A stretch of 64,000 bases of DNA from Solicoccozyma terricola (lineage: Eukaryota > Basidiomycota > Tremellomycetes > Filobasidiales > Piskurozymaceae): assembly GCA_001600875.1 (NCBI GenBank), contig BCLD01000002.1, positions 639,485-703,484 of the forward strand, read 5' to 3'. Positions 10,635 to 20,391 of the stretch are shown piece after piece. The stretch's first letter is position 1; every line of letters starts with the position of its first letter. The notes below the pieces were generated by a model. The model did not search any database, was not told the DNA's origin, and saw only the letters and a list, made by a program, of their open reading frames with translations. The position numbers were made by a program, and so were the translations under genes.

Positions 10635-10692
10635 GGGTGTTTAGTGTGATGGTAACACAGCGCAAATCCGGGTTCAAGTCCCGGAATATCCG
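10635..10692 (+). tRNA. tRNA-like sequence without an anticodon arm
   Basis: A 58-base cloverleaf minus one arm. GGGTGTT (10635-10641) pairs with AATATCC (10685-10691), seven pairs with two G-T wobbles. GTGT (10644-10647) pairs with ACAC (10655-10658) as a D stem around GATGGTA. CCGGG TTCAAGT CCCGG (10668-10684) is a perfect T arm. G10692 is in the discriminator position. Between D and T arms only nine bases (AGCGCAAAT) remain, where a tRNA has about 23 with the anticodon stem-loop. The internal promoter boxes look intact: A box TAGTGTGATGG (10642-10652) and B box GGTTCAAGTCC (10671-10681). It may be a tRNA pseudogene, the head of a SINE, or a transcribed tRNA-like RNA. It cannot act as an ordinary tRNA. 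Confidence 0.6.
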
Positions 10693-10716
10693 TTTCAAGG
10701 CCGAGTTCGAAATCTG

Positions 10717-10745
10717 TGGGGTTAGCGGTTAGGATTAGGGGTTAT
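10717..10745 (+). repeat. Degenerate interstitial telomere-like tract
   Basis: GGGGTTAGCGGTTAGGATTAGGGGTTA resembles four imperfect TTAGGG units. The G-rich strand is on top here, opposite to the terminal array at 1-95. It lies 25 bases after the tRNA-like sequence. Confidence 0.5.
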
Positions 10746-10992
10746 GTATGCTCATTGCCAGGTCTACGTCCATGCGAGGATTACTGGCGATGATAACAAG
10801 TGCAATGAACACGAGGTTCACGAGACCTACTATTGTGAAGATATCAAAATCAAGGTGCTACCGCACTGTGCAAGGATCGATATCCTCTCACTGTCTCGAG
10901 AGGAGTTCGATAGGGCAAGATTTGGCCGATGGATTGAGGAGTGATCTAACAGGTGAAGTTTATCGAATATGCATAATGCCAATGCTCCACTC

Positions 10993-12179
10993 TCAGAGCT
11001 GGGATACCAGTCGCACAGACAGTCCCTCACCCGACTTGGGCCTCAATACGCACATCTGTGACATCATCGCCACCTCCCTCCCCGCCTCATCAAACAATCG
11101 CCCGATACTGAACGTCCTCGCGTTCCCCGCCGACTCGGTATGTTGCTCGTGGAGGTGCCATTTGGCAAGATCGGTGGGCGTGAAGAGGCGGAGGGAGAAG
11201 TCGAGGGAAGAGGCAGCCGAGGCGGCGGTGAGGGGGAGGTGGTCTGACGGAGACGAGGTAAATTTGTCAGAAGGATGGCGGAACGCAGCCTAGGTATTAC
11301 TTACTGAAGCTGAGAGGCAGGAAGCTAAGAGCGCCATCCATAAGGAACCTGTCGGACGAAGACCGCATGTCAGCTGGACGATTCGACGGGAAAGCGGCAG
11401 GCACCCACCCGATCGCTGCCGTCTGCTGTCCTTGACCATCCAGCTCCTCGCGAACCCTGACCCACGCGCTGTTCGTCCTCTTGGTGATGTTCTTCCCGTC
11501 CTCCGTCGTCTTCACCCCTTGCTTGAACCCGTACACGTTCTGTGCGGCCATACTCACGGGACACGCACGGATGTCGAAAAACGAGCCGGAGAGACGGAAG
11601 GTCTTTTCGTAGAAGGTGACGAGGGAAGGTGGGAGGTTTTGCTTGAGGTATTCGGGCCGAGAGGGAAGAGAGTCGGGCGTGGAGTAAGAGATCCACGGGT
11701 AGATGGTGGGGGTAGAGTATTCCAACAGCGATACCGGCTCCAGCACATGCCAATCCATCAAAGTCACCAGGATCCTCCGCTGCTCCTTCTGTCCGGATTT
11801 CGCATTCGTCACTTCTTGATAACCCACCACCTGCCTAGTGCAGAAACTCCGAGTCGACCTAAGCTCCTCTACATGGTATGTCGTCGGCAGATCCGTCGAT
11901 GCCGGACCGAGGTAGGTGCCTTGCACAGAGTATAGATGGTAAGCAGGGTTGGTGCTCGGTATAGTGCATTGTCCGGCGTAGATGGCTTGCCCGAGAGCGA
12001 TACCTCCATACCTGAGGGACGTGAGCTGGTCAGTCAGACTGAGATGTCCTTTGGTCTCTCCTGGCTCACGCGATAGGCTGAACGTTCCCTTGCCTCGCTC
12101 GCTGAAAGAAGGGCTGCGCTCTGTACACCCCGTCGGACATCCGCTCCACCGCACAGGTCTCCTTCAGCGTCGAAGCCAT
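10993..12179 (-). CDS. Acyl-CoA thioesterase, TesB/ACOT8 type
   Basis: Hydrolyses acyl-CoA esters to free fatty acid and CoA, probably in peroxisomes or cytosol. Three exons, 12179-12070, 12011-11305 and 11243-10993, give 355 residues; the two introns are 58 and 61 bases. The double-hotdog pattern is clear: an early YGGIALGQAIYAG segment followed by LYSVQGTYLGPASTD, the VEELRSTRSFCTRQVVGYQ strand-helix block of the first domain, and a C-terminal SLDFSLRLFTPTD block with GNARTFSIGRLFDEAGREVA for the second. The ATG at 12179 precedes the family-like VERMSDGVYRAQPFF; an in-frame ATG at 12260 would add 27 residues. There is no evident peroxisomal SKL signal: the C-terminus reads VRLVSQL. It stands alone between repeats, so context says little about its pathway. 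Confidence 0.88.
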
Positions 12180-12389
12180 ACTGTCTAGGTGGTTCCATAC
12201 GATCCGGGGGGTCGTGAATGTGAGGTCGAGGCATACGGGTTTTCTATGGGCGTTGACCATTGCCGCGCGGTCGGGGAGCGAGTGATAGCCGGGAGAGCTT
12301 CTGTTGCGATTTGGGTCGCACCGCGGATTGACACCGCCCCGCCCGCCACCCGGATAAGCTGAAGCACCACCGCCCTACAGTACCAGGGA

Positions 12390-13125
12390 TGTACAAAAAG
12401 AGGAGTGTTTCAACTTTGGCAAAACTGGTTATCACCCCAAGGATTGCAAGAAGCCGGACAAGAGAGAAAGTCCGAAAAGGGGAAGCTTAGTCGATGAGGA
12501 TGTAGAAGGAAAAAGCACCAACAAGGATCAATGTCAGAAAAAGGACGACAAAGACGGTGACATCCTGGTTGCCACTGCCAGCATCGATGAAGCAGCATGG
12601 ACACTTACCACAATGGGTCATCCAGGATCCGGATGGAAGTGGGATGAGGACTGCGGACGGTCAAGCGAAGGGGAAGATAACACTGATCAGTTCGAAAAGG
12701 CACAGAAATCCTAGTCACTAGGGTGGCTATTAGACCCTGATCAGCTTAGTCCTAAAGGAACGTAAATGACATCACACTAAAGAGAGCGGAATTGATTCCA
12801 AGCACTGAAATAGATTGATAGCGTTACAACGAGCCAAGTGCTCTGTTCACAACGACAGAGGCGACTGTTCTCTGGATTATCGACAGTGGAGTTCACACCA
12901 CATGACATGGCAGAGGGAGATACTCACTGCTGGTGAACCCAGTCAGGTTTGCAGCAGCCGGATCCTCCCGTCTGGACTCACTTTATAAAGGAAACCTCAG
13001 GGTACAGCTTCTGAACGGTGGGGGATGCTCATTACGTGCCGGAGTCACGAGTGAATCTCCTGTTAACAAACTGGATGGTAAATATTGGATGGAACGTCAA
13101 CCTGACACTTGAAAGGAGGACACAT
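12390..13125 (+). mobile_element. Decayed Ty1/copia pol fragment
   Basis: Pieces of a copia polyprotein lie in order on the plus strand. A zinc knuckle at about 12403-12445 reads ECFNFGKTGYHPKDC, where the second cysteine of CX2CX4HX4C is phenylalanine. A protease-like LWIIDSGVHTT lies at about 12870, matching the aspartic protease DSG motif. A pre-integrase-type segment VPESRVNLLLTNW lies at about 13035. Stops and frameshifts interrupt them and nothing follows for integrase or reverse transcriptase. The element is dead. Confidence 0.6.
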
Positions 13126-13550
13126 CAGTAAAGGTAAAGCTGCATTTACCATGAATCGGGATAGAGGGTTATGGCGAACAACGAATACAGCACCCATGGC
13201 TCGGAAGCGAGATCCTACTACCTACACATGCCCGGTAGCTTTGTGTCACGATCGTGGGCAATAAAGGTCATCAAGGGGTACTCGTCGGCTTTGAGCTTGT
13301 TAAGAAGCCTAAGCTGGGGGGTTAGAGAAGGTTGTGGTGTGATCTGTGGGGATAGTCATTGCAGTGTGGAAGGCGTGGAGGAGAAAGGTTTATATCGTGT
13401 GGTTTGGGTTGAGAGAAATGATAATGATACGATTGATGATGATGTAGAGTAAGGTTGGTGGTTCATTCGATGATGGCTCTCTTGCTTTACCCTCATTTTT
13501 CTCGTGTTTGTTGCCGTGTTTGTTGCCGTGTTCGTTACCGTGTTCGTTGC

Positions 13551-13581
<31 letters not shown>

Positions 13582-15909
13582 CTCATGTTTGTTGTTTCTT
13601 GGTCGTTGGTAACAACTCGAAGCTCCAGTGCGAGATCACAATCTGTAGCCCTCTTGAACGTCAATGCGAATAAGTTCTTGGCCGCAGGTCTGGGGGATTC
13701 AGGCAACCGACACAGGAGATCGACCACAAACGCAGCTAGCTACATGGACCCGATACCCGACAATGATACGGAGGAACACCATGCAGAATCGGCCTGCGAA
13801 GCTGATTCAGGCAAGTACGACACAGTCAATATCACGCTCGAGTATGCGGCCGAGCTCTGAGAACAGGGTCCTGAACATCGCATCACAAGATCCCTGCATC
13901 TACATCCGTCGCCGCAGCCCACGAGAAGACAAATCTAGCCAAATGGAAATGCAAGAACTCGCCACCCATATTCGGAATAGTCTCCTGGGGCCCTGCAAGG
14001 ACACCAAAGGCCGAGATCTACCGGTTCCACGCCTCTCTCTGGGGGGTTCGGGGTGGTTGCCCACGAAGTAGGAACGATGCGTATGATGGGACCTAAGACT
14101 AGATGCGTTGTTGTGGATGAACATTACAGGGTCCGTTTGCATCCAGACTTGTATGTGTGCGTGAGTTTTCCCGCCGAGTCCACCGGCGAATCCGTTATTG
14201 ACGTTGGCGGCGATAGCCCTGCAGCTGGCGTCGCAATTGAATATTCTTCATTCCTGAGGGGCGTGGTGGGAGTGGCTGCCTGACGTTTGTGAGACGAACC
14301 AGTCCCAGTCCAACGGAGCACTAGGATGCCGCAAACTCTCCGTTCCACATCGTCTCACATTGTACTCGTTATTGCTAGCCTTGGAGGCTCGTTGTATGAT
14401 ACTTTTGGTCTCTAACATTCGCTTCGCCGTGCGGCCCGATCAAGCAATACACGCGCTTTCAACGCACACAAGTGGGGTGTAAAATCAAACTACCAATCAT
14501 CGAGCATAATCTGCAATATTGTTGTCGCGTGGTCGCCGCAGTCCTCATATGCAAGATATCATACTGCCATGACCCTCGGATCCATCGTCAGTAAACAATG
14601 ATTTAACAGCGATGTGATTTATGAGAGGCGACGAAGGATCGCTGACGATTTACGCGAGGTACCATGTACTCATACATTACACCGGGTCGTGATGGGTAGA
14701 GCAGCGGCATAATGTATGCACCAAGACCTGGCGAGCCGGATCGCATTTTACAACAAGCCGCCCTGACATTGGCCTCGACCGTGAGGATGCTGATAAGCAG
14801 TTGGGGGACCCGCAGGGATTGTACCTGCTGTGCCGATAAGTGGGTCATGTGAGCGGACACCGGATGGGAGCCCGTTGCTTCCAGATTACCGCATTGAGTT
14901 CACAAAGCCAAGCTGTTACCATTTTCACCCAGTTGATCCCTTCATCCGGTGGGTAATACTTCGAACCATCCGGGGGCCGGCTCCCGCGCCCCAATCGGGT
15001 GGACCTGAGATGACCATATTGAGCCCGTGAAAAGACTCGAGTCAGATCTGGCAAACCACGGTCAATTTGACATTTTATTATTCAGAACGACGGTAGCACC
15101 CAGCAAAGTTTGCCGGGTCTGCCGGATCACCCATGCTCAGTATGCCTGACTTGTGAATTGTCGGTTTGTACGGATTGTTGGGTAGACATTTGAGTGTCTC
15201 CGTTGACTACGTAGCCGTTGACGCGGTCATTTCGTAAAAGGCCTGGTTCTTCTCTCCTGCTGTGTGTCTCGGGCCGCTGTATATCAATTGCGCCGAGGAA
15301 CGAATTTGGCCTGCTAAGAGATATCAATCGACATACATTGACAATTCCTTCTTCGCTGGTGTAGTTACAAAGACCAAAGAGGACATTGTAGAGCGCTCGC
15401 ACGTTTCTCGGCATTGCCTCATTTCGGCAACAAATGTCGGTATCATCCCCATCAGTTCTGCACTTTAGGGCTGTACACAGGATCATCCAGTCAGGCGTCG
15501 GCGTCGTCGCCTGTCGATACAGGATGACATTGCTTGGAGGATTGGATCGCCTCAACGGTTTTCGCCATTAAAATCCCCCAAATTATTGCCAGGTTGACGG
15601 AAGCATACGCAGAGCTGACCAAGTTACATCCCATGCGAAATTTATATTGTACATCAAATAGCGTGGGAAGTTGATTTTCTGAACAGCCGATGTTGAACCC
15701 GATGCTGCTCAATTTGGTCAAGGGCAATCTACATCAAGTAAAATGTCGCCATCGGAGACAGATAGAATAGATCACGCGCGGATTCTGGGGCACCATCCAT
15801 CCGAGACAGCGCTTGGAGAACATGGGGTGGCGACAGGCCTCCGGGTTCATAAGACTACACCGACGTCGTCGGTCGCCCAAAACTTCCCCCCTTCCCCAGA
15901 ATCTCCACG
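13126..15909. other. Long stretch without a supported gene
   Basis: Several frames of 100-140 codons exist but overlap one another on different frames and strands with no shared motif, start context or splice pattern, so none is called. The stretch includes a GTT/GTC-rich simple repeat (13505-13585). A decayed gene cannot be excluded around 13660-14280. Confidence 0.45.
13505..13585 (+). repeat. GTTGCC/GTCGTG simple repeat
   Basis: A degenerate run of TGTTTGTTGCCG, TGTTCGTTGCCG and then GTCGTG units. On the minus strand it reads as a poly-Thr/Asn-Thr frame, which is an artefact of the repeat. Confidence 0.7.
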
Positions 15910-16131
15910 ATGTTTTCCCTTCACCGACTTACGCTTTTTACAATCGTCGGCCTCCTACTCGCAACGGGACTTGCTGTCGCTGAGCCCGTACCAAAGGAGG
16001 GCTTGGAACCAAGAACTCAGCAATTCGCCCGAAGCGAAAGCGCTCGCGCTCCAAGAGCACGTTGGCTTGAAGTACCTCGAGACCCGAGCGCCTTCAAACG
16101 TGATGTAGCTAAAGCTGTTGCCAAGAGAGGT
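15910..16131 (+). CDS. Possible first exon of a small secreted protein
   Basis: ATG at 15910 opens a typical signal peptide: short basic start MFSLHRL, hydrophobic core TLFTIVGLLLATGLAVA, then a likely cut before EPVPKEG. About 48 polar, arginine-rich residues follow, including a dibasic KRDVAKAVAKR at the end, like a propeptide. A GTTAGT at 16131 could be a donor. No acceptor and second exon could be joined with confidence. Coding-like segments further on (16850-17190) are in two different frames. It may be a decayed secreted-protein gene. Confidence 0.35.
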
Positions 16132-16135
16132 TAGT

Positions 16136-17648
16136 TCATGTCGTCAGCAGTCAATCCATGTCACCTACGTATCTGTCACTCACTCGCAACGTTGACCCAA
16201 CAAAGCACCTGAAGCGTCGATTTGGGGCGGGTGGGCAGGGTGGGACGGGTTGCCTTGATGTATCCCTGCGTGCCGTATCGACAAAAGTGCGTGTTGGCTC
16301 ATGACGGGTACCACTAGACGGCATGAAACATCAGGAGGGAGTTTAGGATACGAACACGGCAGTAGGATCAGCGTTAGAGCAGGACATTGTTTCATTCTTA
16401 CGTACAAAACAGAAAGCGTCGCTACACAACCGGACCTATCTGTTCAAGCAGAGTACGAAGGGTTGCAAGGATAACATTGGAGTCGGAAGGGAATGTCCAA
16501 GTCACCGGTCACTGGCGAGAAAATATGTAATATTGTAAAGGCGACGGCTGTTTACACATTTTGGTTTGTCTTTGCGTACACCTTCACGTCCATACAATCG
16601 ATGCTTTCAGCACACATTATGACTTCATTTAGTGCGCTCTGACGGGAATGATGATAGAATGCTCTCGGTGCAGCTACCAGTTGTTTGTCACGGGAGATTC
16701 TTTCCACCCTTGATGGGACGATGCCAGTAGTCACTGCAGGCTCTGACTTTATGCCTTGCTATCAGGAATGTTCGCATCTGCCAAACTTCGCGCCTGCTCT
16801 GCTTATCATTGATCCTACCTGCGCCAGTTCCTTCAATCTTATTGTTGTAGTTGCCGTCAGAGTGCTCATCTACCGTGGCAACCCCGGGAAAAGCAAATAC
16901 AGTCATTCAGAGCATTTGCTTGACTTCGAACAAAGCAAGCCGTTCGCCGTTTGACCTCGAAAACACTGCCACCCGTGCTCTGCAGCTACCCGCCGGGGAA
17001 CACAGCACTCTGGATGTTACAGTTAGTAGCGGGAACAAGAGCCGAGAGCTGTCAAATCAAAACTGTGTATCCTGCTGGTCACGAGATCATCAAAAGGAAC
17101 ACCTTGGTCATCGGTGAGGATCACGCGGTTCATGGCAATTACCCGGATGTCTACCAGAGGGTACTGCAGGAAACCGGTCGTAGCTAGAGGATGGAATGAC
17201 TGGTATATGGACCCGATTACAGGTTAACCCTTGGACCATCACGCTTCGGAATGAGATGGGCCACAGGTGATTCGAACTGTCTACACGGCGTTATCAAGAC
17301 CAGGAGGCGTGGGTGGAGGGGACGTGGGCGGCACATTGGAGTTCCTGCGCTTTCCCGGTTACCACAATCTTTGAAACAGATTAGAAATTCAAAAAAGCTT
17401 CTGGAGCGTCTGGAGCTGATCAAATAAATCAAGTTCGCTGGACGACACCCATCAGCAGATTTATTCAACAGCTTTTCTCCACGCTGGTTTTGTTTCAGAA
17501 CAACACCGCAGTAGTGATTGATACATGCATGAACTCTAGGTATGATACATGAACGTCGCACAAACTTCGTTACGAACGATTGAAATACAAAGCGAATCCA
17601 ACTTGGAAACGACAAGACCATAAAACTTACAACTCTCGCCCGAGGTGC
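16136..17648. other. No supported gene; possible decayed coding remnants
   Basis: Two coding-like stretches overlap on the plus strand in different frames: 16851-17110 (SPFDLENTATRALQLPAG) and 17030-17187 (IKTVYPAGHEIIKRNTLVIG, stop TAG at 17185). A frameshift near 17050 would join them. No start or splice structure could be fixed. The 3' flank of the CPL1-like gene occupies the right end. Confidence 0.4.
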
Positions 17649-19250
17649 TTAATGTCTCCGCCTTGCACGTCTGGCGACCCTTGACCGTCGTCCAACCACG
17701 GCGACACACCCCAATGGAGTCAGATTCGTATTTGGCGGACATCCATACGAGCATTTGCCCTTGCTGCAAACAGCAGAGGCGACGTTGTCGAATTGGGTGC
17801 AATCGTCGCCAACCCCTGGGCATCCACCACACGAGTCGATGCTGGTCTGTGTGTCAATGCACTCCCATACGCGGTGACGTCCTTCAACAGGGCAAGCAGT
17901 GAAGCCTTCTGCACAGTATTCCTTTGGAGCCTCTAGCTTACGCTTCCGGGAGTGGATAGATGACGTCGGCGTGCATGAGGATTTGCTGGAATTTGGTACT
18001 GTTCCGCCGGTACATGTCGAACACTGCGCTGATGCCGTTGCTCCGGCGGGCGCAACTTGATTATCTGCACACGGTGTACAAGACGTGGCTGCCTGCTGGC
18101 TTGAGTAAGTTCCTGTCCCACATTGGCCTGTGCAAGTCGTCGATGTTGTGAAAGTCCCTGGCGCCATAGCAATACACTGCCCCTGTGAAGTCGAAGCGAT
18201 CTGAGCGGTGCCGCCTGGGTAGTTGTTGACCGAGCTGCACGGGTGGCAGAAGGATGCTCCAAGGTCGCCGTTGTACCAGCCACACTTTTGGGGAGAATAA
18301 CAGGTCGTTAGCAATGAAATCTTGTCAAGGGAAGCCCTTTTACCTACCGGACAAGGGTTACATCCCGTCTGCGCCGTGTTCTGTTGATAGTAACCTATCG
18401 GACACTGCTGACAGCTGGCAACACCATAGCTCGGGTTGAATGATCCGGCCGAGCATGGGTCACAGTAGGCTTTTGTTGGGTTAGGATAGGATCCTGGAGG
18501 GCACGCCGTGCAGCCGCCTCCACTAGTAGAAACGTATCCTGTCGGACAACTGCCGCAATTCCCCCCTTTGCCGTCGGAGGTTTGACCAGCCGGACAGTTT
18601 TGACAATTTGATTGACCAGCTGTGGCGAATTGCCCTGCAGGGCAGGCGGTACATGCTCCTGAGTTGCTCCCCGAGTAAAAGTTCTGTTCAGTAGGAAGCA
18701 GGTATGTCAGCTTGTGTTCCAAGGACACGAGTCGAGCTGCAACTTACAGTTGCACACGTCTGGCACGCCGCGCTGCCTCCAGGAGAAAATTGTCCTCCTT
18801 GACATCCCTGACACCCATTACTACTACAACCGGATCCGACGGCACAGGAGCATCCAGTCACGCAATTCCCGCCCTTGCCGTCGGACGTCTGGCCGTTTGG
18901 ACAGTTTTGACAGTTTTGACCAGCTTTTGCATACTGACCTGCAGGGCAGGCGGTACAAGCTGTGGCGCCGCTCGACGAGGCGAAGTTCTGCGGGGAGGGT
19001 ATGGTTTTAGCTGCTGATAACAACTTTGAAACTGAGGACTCACGACTGCGCATGTTTTGCAAGTCGCGCCGAGGCCCCCAGGGGAATAAGTACCTCCCTG
19101 GCATTGCTGACACGGATTAGCACCACTACAGCCGGATCCGGGGGCACAGGTACCACATGCCGCAGAAGCGGGCGTGGCCAGCAGGGTGACGATAATGCTG
19201 AAAAGGATGAGCAAGAACAGTGGCGACTTGATGAAACAGGAGCGGGTCAT
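17649..19250 (-). CDS. Secreted cysteine-rich protein: GCC2/GCC3-like repeats plus CPL1-like domain
   Basis: Four exons (19250-19044, 18987-18748, 18683-18348, 18284-17649) give 472 residues; introns are 56, 64 and 63 bases and all in phase 0. Residues 1-30 are a signal peptide (LFLLILFSIIVTLLATPASA). Next come tandem cysteine-rich modules of the ephrin-receptor GCC2/GCC3 type, marked by repeats such as ACTACPAGQYAKAGQNCQNC and GQTSDGKGGNC. A C-terminal domain at about 375-455 (YCAEGFTACPV, DSCGGCPG, DCTQFDNVASAVCSKGKC) matches the CPL1-like domain of fungal secreted proteins, named after Cryptococcus CPL1. The tail is very basic (RRSRVARRARRRH). There is no GPI or membrane anchor. It is probably an extracellular or wall-associated protein; the exact role cannot be told from sequence. 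Phase-0 exon borders within the modules suggest growth by exon or module duplication. Confidence 0.85.
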
Positions 19251-19812
19251 CGTGGCGTGAGCGAGGGGGCCTTTGAAGAGAACGATTCGTTTGGATGTTG
19301 TTGTGATAGAACCCCTTCCAACGTCCGAGCGGGGTTCCCCCCTCGACATTATATTCGAGTCGCTCCATCCGCGATCGGTTCGCTTTTTTTCGCCGCTCGG
19401 CACAACCACTCGGCCCCCCAAGGGGCGTAGTCTCATATGATACTACGGGAACGACAGGAGAACCGGCCATATGGTGACAGCATGTTGCCGAGGGAATCTA
19501 TCGCACCAACTTCGAAAAACAGGGTACGTTCGCCTCTTCTCGGGAGACCGACCACAGGGTGATCGCACGTCCGTCTCAAATCACGGGCTCACTCAGCGAG
19601 CGACTGCCAAAAAGATTGTGAAACATCTCGGATCACGTCTCGGATGATGGTGAAATCGTGTCTCTCTCGGAGGACGATCGACGCAGCATGACCTCGGATC
19701 GAGTCTGTCTCGGACGATAGGATGAGAGGGGGGGGGGTGTCTCAATGTCGGTCGCGATTATACCGCGGAGGTGGCACTGAGACATAGCTCGGCGATAGAC
19801 GTCCCGGGAGCG

Positions 19813-19853
<41 letters not shown>

Positions 19854-20391
19854 CGGGGCAGCGTCCGTGCGGCACGATCGCGAATATCCTTCTGGATCCG
19901 TTTGAAATAAATTTCGGCTCAGTGGTTTACCCGAGTGCCATCCCCGGCGGCTGCAAAAAGCGGTCTGTCTCACTTCCTGAGGACTGTTAATCCCGGCACC
20001 CTGTCGCCGCTTGGCCGACTCCCTTGTTGAATGACTTAATCAACGGACATGGCACTCCATGCCGAGGGAATCGAATGAGAAAGTCACGATCAAGGGAATA
20101 GCAAGTAAAGACCACGTAATAAGACTACCCGTGGTCTCAGTGTGCCCGTTGGGACTCTCCTCTCACACGGGCCACGGGGACGTCGAGGGAGGGTATGCTT
20201 CAAAATGACATGACGGATCTACCATGACGTGCCCGGTTGGCCTTGGAGTTCACAGACCACCCCAACGATTATCCCCTACGATGAAAAAAGTCCATGCCTG
20301 CGACGCAGTGCTAGAACATGGACCAGATAGCAGGACACCGGATGTCACCCCACCAAAATTTCTATCACTGCCAGTGCTACCAGATCGCCGA
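19251..20391. other. Intergenic, with a 40-base poly-C run
   Basis: No gene is supported. The frames here depend on the C run (poly-Pro or poly-Gly) or are short. The right part is the 3' flank of the regulator at 20392 and the left part the promoter of the CPL1-like gene. Confidence 0.5.
19813..19852 (+). repeat. Poly-C homopolymer, 40 bases
   Basis: Forty consecutive C residues in intergenic DNA. Length in the assembly may be inexact, since other C runs in this window adjoin N gaps. Confidence 0.85.

Noticed and set aside
11432..11935. 167-codon plus-strand frame opposite the thioesterase
   Set aside because: The thioesterase frame on the minus strand has clear hotdog-domain motifs; this one has none.
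13356..13727. Threonine-rich 123-codon frame
   Set aside because: It is produced by the GTC/GTT simple repeat and has no start context or flanking exons.
19633..19973. Glycine-run proteins around the poly-C
   Set aside because: They are translations of the C homopolymer only.
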